Positions 61,284-64,000 of a stretch of 64,000 bases of DNA are shown here, piece after piece (positions within the stretch are counted from its first letter, which is position 1; every line of letters begins with the position of its first letter). Position numbers and translations under genes: made by a program. The stretch comes from CAG-877 sp045627525 (GTDB lineage Bacteria; Bacillota_I; Bacilli_A; RF39; UBA660), in the NCBI GenBank assembly GCA_045627525.1, contig JAZQNW010000013.1, forward strand, positions 86,113-150,112, given 5' to 3'. A model generated the notes under the pieces. That model ran no database searches. It saw only the letters and a list, made by a program, of their open reading frames with translations, and had not been told where the DNA came from.

Positions 61284-62288
61284 TTAACATAATTTATCTT
61301 GTGATTTTGAATTAAGTGTCAAATCTGCTCGTCGACCATCTAAATATGCATAATATCCAGCTGCAGCTACCATTGTTGCATTATCTGTACAATATTTCAT
61401 TGGTGGAATTGTTAATTCAACATTTAATTCATTTGCTAATTCTTTCATTGCATTTCGTAGTCCTTGATTTGCAGCTACTCCTCCTGCTACTATAACTGTT
61501 TTTATTTTATTTTCAATTATAGCTTTTTTCACTTTTAACATAATTGCTTCTATTGCCACGGATTGAAAAGATGCAGCTAGGTCTGCTTTTCTTAATTCAT
61601 TTCCTCTTTGTTCTTCATTATGGGCCAAATTTATAACTGCACTTTTTAATCCACTAAATGAAAAATTATAACTATCATCTTTTAATGGAATTGGCAATTT
61701 ATAATTTTTTTCCCCTACAGCTGCCAGTTTATCAACTTTTGGTCCGCCTGGATATTCTAAGCCAATTACCCTTGCAACCTTGTCATAACATTCTCCTATA
61801 GCATCATCTAAAGTTCCACCTAGTTTATTAAATTGATAGTGTGACTTCATTTCAACTAACTCTGTGTGACCACCACTTACAACTACAGCAAGTAATGGGA
61901 ATTTTAATTCTTTCACTAAACTATTAGCGTAGATATGACCTGCTATGTGATGAACAGGTATTAATGGTTTTTGATAAATAAATGATAGTGTTTTAGCTGC
62001 TTCTAGTCCTATTAAAAGTGAACCTATTAATCCTGGACCATATGTAATTGCTATGGCATCAATATCTTCCATACTCATATTAGCTTTTTCCATACATTCT
62101 TCTAAAACCATTGTTATATTTTTTACATGTTGTCTACTAGCTATTTCTGGGACAACACCACCATAATCTTTATGGATATCTATTTGAGATGAAATTACTG
62201 TTGCAATTTCCTCTGTACCATTTTTTACAATGGATGCACTTGTCTCATCGCAGCTACTTTCGATTCCTAATATATACATATCTTTCAT
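61284..62288 (-). CDS. tsaD: tRNA N6-adenosine threonylcarbamoyltransferase
   Basis: 334 aa ASKHA-fold protein. LGIESSCDETSAS near the start, GGVVPEIASRQH, the metal-binding VHHIAGHIYA (His114 and His118), SGGHTELVEM, and GGVAANQGLR in the nucleotide loop. With TsaB and TsaE it moves threonylcarbamoyl to A37 of ANN-reading tRNAs. The frame starts with a GTG at 62297; AAGAG is better spaced for the ATG at 62288. Last gene of the tsaE-tsaB-rimI-tsaD operon. The tsaC/ywlC gene is outside the window. Confidence 0.96.
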   Translation of the reverse strand: MKDMYILGIESSCDETSASIVKNGTEEIATVISSQIDIHKDYGGVVPEIASRQHVKNITMVLEECMEKANMSMEDIDAIAITYGPGLIGSLLIGLEAAKTLSFIYQKPLIPVHHIAGHIYANSLVKELKFPLLAVVVSGGHTELVEMKSHYQFNKLGGTLDDAIGECYDKVARVIGLEYPGGPKVDKLAAVGEKNYKLPIPLKDDSYNFSFSGLKSAVINLAHNEEQRGNELRKADLAASFQSVAIEAIMLKVKKAIIENKIKTVIVAGGVAANQGLRNAMKELANELNVELTIPPMKYCTDNATMVAAAGYYAYLDGRRADLTLNSKSQDKLC

Positions 62289-62306
62289 ATACTTCACTCT
62301 TTTCTA

Positions 62307-62714
62307 TTACTTTAACGATATATTTTTTCTTTCCATTAATATTCCATCTATACCATTATAATATTTTTGTCTAATGGCTCTTTCTTCAAAATTATATTTT
62401 TTGTATAAATTAATAGCTGGAAAATTGTCTTTTCTTACTTCAAGTGTTATATCTTTTTCCACAATGTTAATCATTTTTTCTAACAGATTGCTGGCTTTTC
62501 CACAATTTCTGTGACTTTTTTCTATTTCTATTTGATTAATTTCTGCTCTTTCATATATATCGCTGTAATATAAATAACCAATAACTTGATTATTTTCCTT
62601 ATAAATTAAATATTTACCAAATGGATTTTTATTTAATTCTTCTTTTACTGTTTTCAAAGATAAAAAATCATTTGTTAATTCATTAAGATTTTCTAAGGTT
62701 AATTCTATTATCAT
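62307..62714 (-). CDS. rimI: GNAT N-acetyltransferase, RimI-like
   Basis: 135 aa. GNAT motif A is in IEIEKSHRNCGKASNLLEKM, with R-x-x-G-x-A for the acetyl-CoA pyrophosphate; LEVRKDNFPAINLYKKYNF is the usual RimI ending. RimI acetylates the N-terminus of ribosomal protein S18 or other proteins. Overlaps tsaB by 4 bp (ATGA) and lies between tsaB and tsaD as in most Firmicutes, which supports the name more than the sequence alone does. Confidence 0.85.
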   Translation of the reverse strand: MIIELTLENLNELTNDFLSLKTVKEELNKNPFGKYLIYKENNQVIGYLYYSDIYERAEINQIEIEKSHRNCGKASNLLEKMINIVEKDITLEVRKDNFPAINLYKKYNFEERAIRQKYYNGIDGILMERKNISLK

Positions 62715-63334
62715 AATAATTTATTTTCTTCGGCTTCCGTTAATTTTAAATATTCTGGATTAATAGAATGTGGATTTATATTTTTTTTATCTTTAAAAGT
62801 ATTTATTATTTTTAATAAATCAGGATTATATTTTTCTTTTTGTCCTTCAATATCTATTTCATCATTTGTTATAATTTTATATTTTTTACCTTTTAATACT
62901 TCTAGTAATTCATTAATAGGAAGATGTTTTGGTTTGAAAATTTCATTATTATTTTCATCATATATGGCTCCAAAAACGTAATTTCTTCTAGCATCAATCA
63001 TTGGAACTTTACATTCCTTTGAGTCTGATGAAATTGCCATTGCTTCTAAAGATGAAATTGTTGTTATTGGTATTTTGGTACTCCAAGCATATACTTTGGC
63101 AATTGTTATACCTATTCTAATTCCTGTAAAGGAACCTGGACCATTAACAACAATTATTTTATCTATATCTTTAGCTGTTAAACTGTTTTTTTCAAACATT
63201 GAAACGATTTGTGGTAATGCCATTTCTGATAGATTATGACCAAATTCTTTTTTTATTTCACACAATAAAGAACCATTATCTGAAATGGCTGTATATAGAT
63301 AACTTGACGATGTATCTATATATAGTATTTTCAT
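62711..63334 (-). CDS. tsaB: tRNA threonylcarbamoyladenosine biosynthesis protein TsaB
   Basis: 207 aa. ILYIDTSSSYLYTAI at the start and VVNGPGSFTGIRIGITIAK are TsaB landmarks; the C-terminal half is shorter than in TsaD and lacks the metal site. It is the scaffold that pairs with TsaD and binds TsaE. Both ends overlap neighbours by 4 bp, so translation is coupled across tsaE-tsaB-rimI. Confidence 0.95.
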   Translation of the reverse strand: MKILYIDTSSSYLYTAISDNGSLLCEIKKEFGHNLSEMALPQIVSMFEKNSLTAKDIDKIIVVNGPGSFTGIRIGITIAKVYAWSTKIPITTISSLEAMAISSDSKECKVPMIDARRNYVFGAIYDENNNEIFKPKHLPINELLEVLKGKKYKIITNDEIDIEGQKEKYNPDLLKIINTFKDKKNINPHSINPEYLKLTEAEENKLL

Positions 63335-63789
63335 ATAATCGCCTCTACTAATTCTTCATATTTTTTACCATGTGGAATTAATGTAATAATTCTTTTATCT
63401 TCATCTTCATCAGAAGTTCTAATTTTTATATCTAAACGCTTATCTGGTAAGTAGTCAGTAATCATATCTGCCCATTCTATAATGGTTACGCCTTTTTTTG
63501 TGTAATATTCTTCTATACCCAAATCTTCTACTTTACCATCTAAACGATATACATCCATATGAAATAATGGTAATTCTCCTGTTGTATATTCCTTAATTAT
63601 ATTAAATGTTGGAGAAGTAACTTCTTCATCTATTTCCATTGCTTGCGCAAATCCTTTAGTAAATACTGTCTTTCCTGTTCCTAAATCCCCCATTAAACAA
63701 ATAACCATATTAGGAAATTTTTCTGATTCAATATTTTGTGCTAATTCAACTGTTTCTTGCTCTGAATATGTTGTAATCTTATAATCCAT
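63331..63789 (-). CDS. tsaE: tRNA threonylcarbamoyladenosine biosynthesis ATPase TsaE
   Basis: 152 aa. Walker A GDLGTGKTVFTKG (near residue 33), SPTFNIIKEY switch region, FHMDVYRLDG and the IEWADMITDYLP signature. It is the ATPase that resets the TsaB-TsaD complex. AGTAGGTGATAAGAA precedes the ATG. First gene of the operon, downstream of the 5S rRNA on the same strand. Confidence 0.96.
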   Translation of the reverse strand: MDYKITTYSEQETVELAQNIESEKFPNMVICLMGDLGTGKTVFTKGFAQAMEIDEEVTSPTFNIIKEYTTGELPLFHMDVYRLDGKVEDLGIEEYYTKKGVTIIEWADMITDYLPDKRLDIKIRTSDEDEDKRIITLIPHGKKYEELVEAII

Positions 63790-63808
63790 TTCTTATCACC
63801 TACTAATT

Positions 63809-63814
63809 ATTATA
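63809..63814 (-). promoter_or_regulatory. Likely -10 box of the tsaE operon
   Basis: TATAAT on the minus strand 20 bp before the tsaE ATG. The best -35 (TTGTAT at 16 bp) is weak. Confidence 0.5.
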
Positions 63815-63890
63815 TCAAAAAATAAAGGTTATACAACTCATATGACAATTTTTATTGTAAAGTTGTCTTTATTTTTTAGGCAAAAAAAAA

Positions 63891-63998
63891 TTCTTGGCAA
63901 CTTCCTATTTTCGCATTCACTATCGTCGGCGTTAAGTGGCTTAACTTCTGTGTTCGGGATGGGAACAGGTGTACCCCACTTGCTATCGTTACCAAGAA
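63891..63998 (-). rRNA. rrf: 5S ribosomal RNA
   Basis: About 108 nt read on the minus strand. The ends TTCTTGG and CCAAGAA pair as the terminal helix; the core holds the universal segment CCCATCCCGAACACAGAAG and AAGCCACTTAAC. It is the 3' end of an rrn operon whose 23S and 16S genes lie beyond the right edge. A run of nine A at 63882-63890 (U on the transcript) follows the terminal helix and may end transcription there. Exact mature ends are uncertain by 1-3 nt. Confidence 0.95.
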
Positions 63999-64000
63999 AT

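Noticed and set aside
1..64000. CRISPR array, prophage, IS element or integron
   Set aside because: No regularly spaced identical repeats, transposase, integrase, capsid or terminase genes were seen.
1..64000. Mycoplasma-type code (TGA = Trp)
   Set aside because: Several conserved genes end with TGA at the expected length, and the ATGA overlaps make sense only if TGA is a stop.

Overview
The window is a very AT-rich stretch (roughly 27-30 % GC by eye) of a Gram-positive chromosome. Standard code 11 applies: TGA is used as a stop in several ATGA stop/start overlaps (for example at 4020-4023 and 62711-62714), so this is not a code-4 Mycoplasma or Spiroplasma. Purine-rich Shine-Dalgarno sites, sigma-A promoters with 16-17 bp spacers, GatCAB, LtaS-like, LCP, FemX, sortase and TagGH-like proteins point to a walled, gut-type Bacilli/Firmicute near the Erysipelotrichales or RF39-like lineages. 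That placement is inference. No phage, IS element, CRISPR array or integrase is visible.

Layout. 1-11.2 kb is a mixed region: end of an unknown gene, DedA, a HAD phosphatase, tRNA-Gly(TCC), an endonuclease IV-like TIM-barrel gene coupled to a HIT-like gene, YitT, a YtrA-type GntR/ABC operon with a visible operator, a nucleoside deaminase and several small unknowns. 11.2-16.8 kb holds a P-type Ca2+ pump with an SDR upstream, then an MBL hydrolase-macrodomain-membrane protein operon. 16.8-20.6 kb is a lipid kinase-FemX-TSCPD operon ending in a probable inactive YugP-like membrane protein.

20.6-43.7 kb is the most distinctive part and is devoted to the envelope. It has a GT2-GT4 fusion, a pyruvyltransferase-ferredoxin-FrhB fusion, a TagGH exporter, an O-antigen-ligase-like/GT4 fusion, a kinase-free PASTA protein, a 1250-aa modular glucosaminidase, an LCP protein with an added extracellular lobe, an LtaS-type synthase, a YihY protein and an SBP-SBP-GGDEF sensor with a degenerate GGDEF motif. 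Together these could build, export, attach and remodel a wall-linked polymer; the lipid kinase may recycle diacylglycerol released by the LtaS-like enzyme.

43.7-52.9 kb is housekeeping: gatCAB, ligA, a sugar nucleotidyltransferase and pcrA. 52.9-56.1 kb is a thioester (TQXA) adhesin with its own sortase and a membrane protein, preceded by two tandem promoters. 56.3-58.8 kb is an NMT1-type ABC importer. 58.8-61.2 kb is fucO plus a FIST protein. 61.3-63.8 kb is tsaE-tsaB-rimI-tsaD (tRNA t6A synthesis), followed at the edge by the 5S rRNA end of an rrn operon on the minus strand.

No single locus can be called a new system from sequence alone. The best candidates are the pyruvyltransferase-Fe/S-FrhB fusion with its polysaccharide neighbours, the adhesin/sortase unit whose sortase lacks the usual arginine, and the endonuclease IV-like protein carrying a beta-clamp-type pentapeptide.
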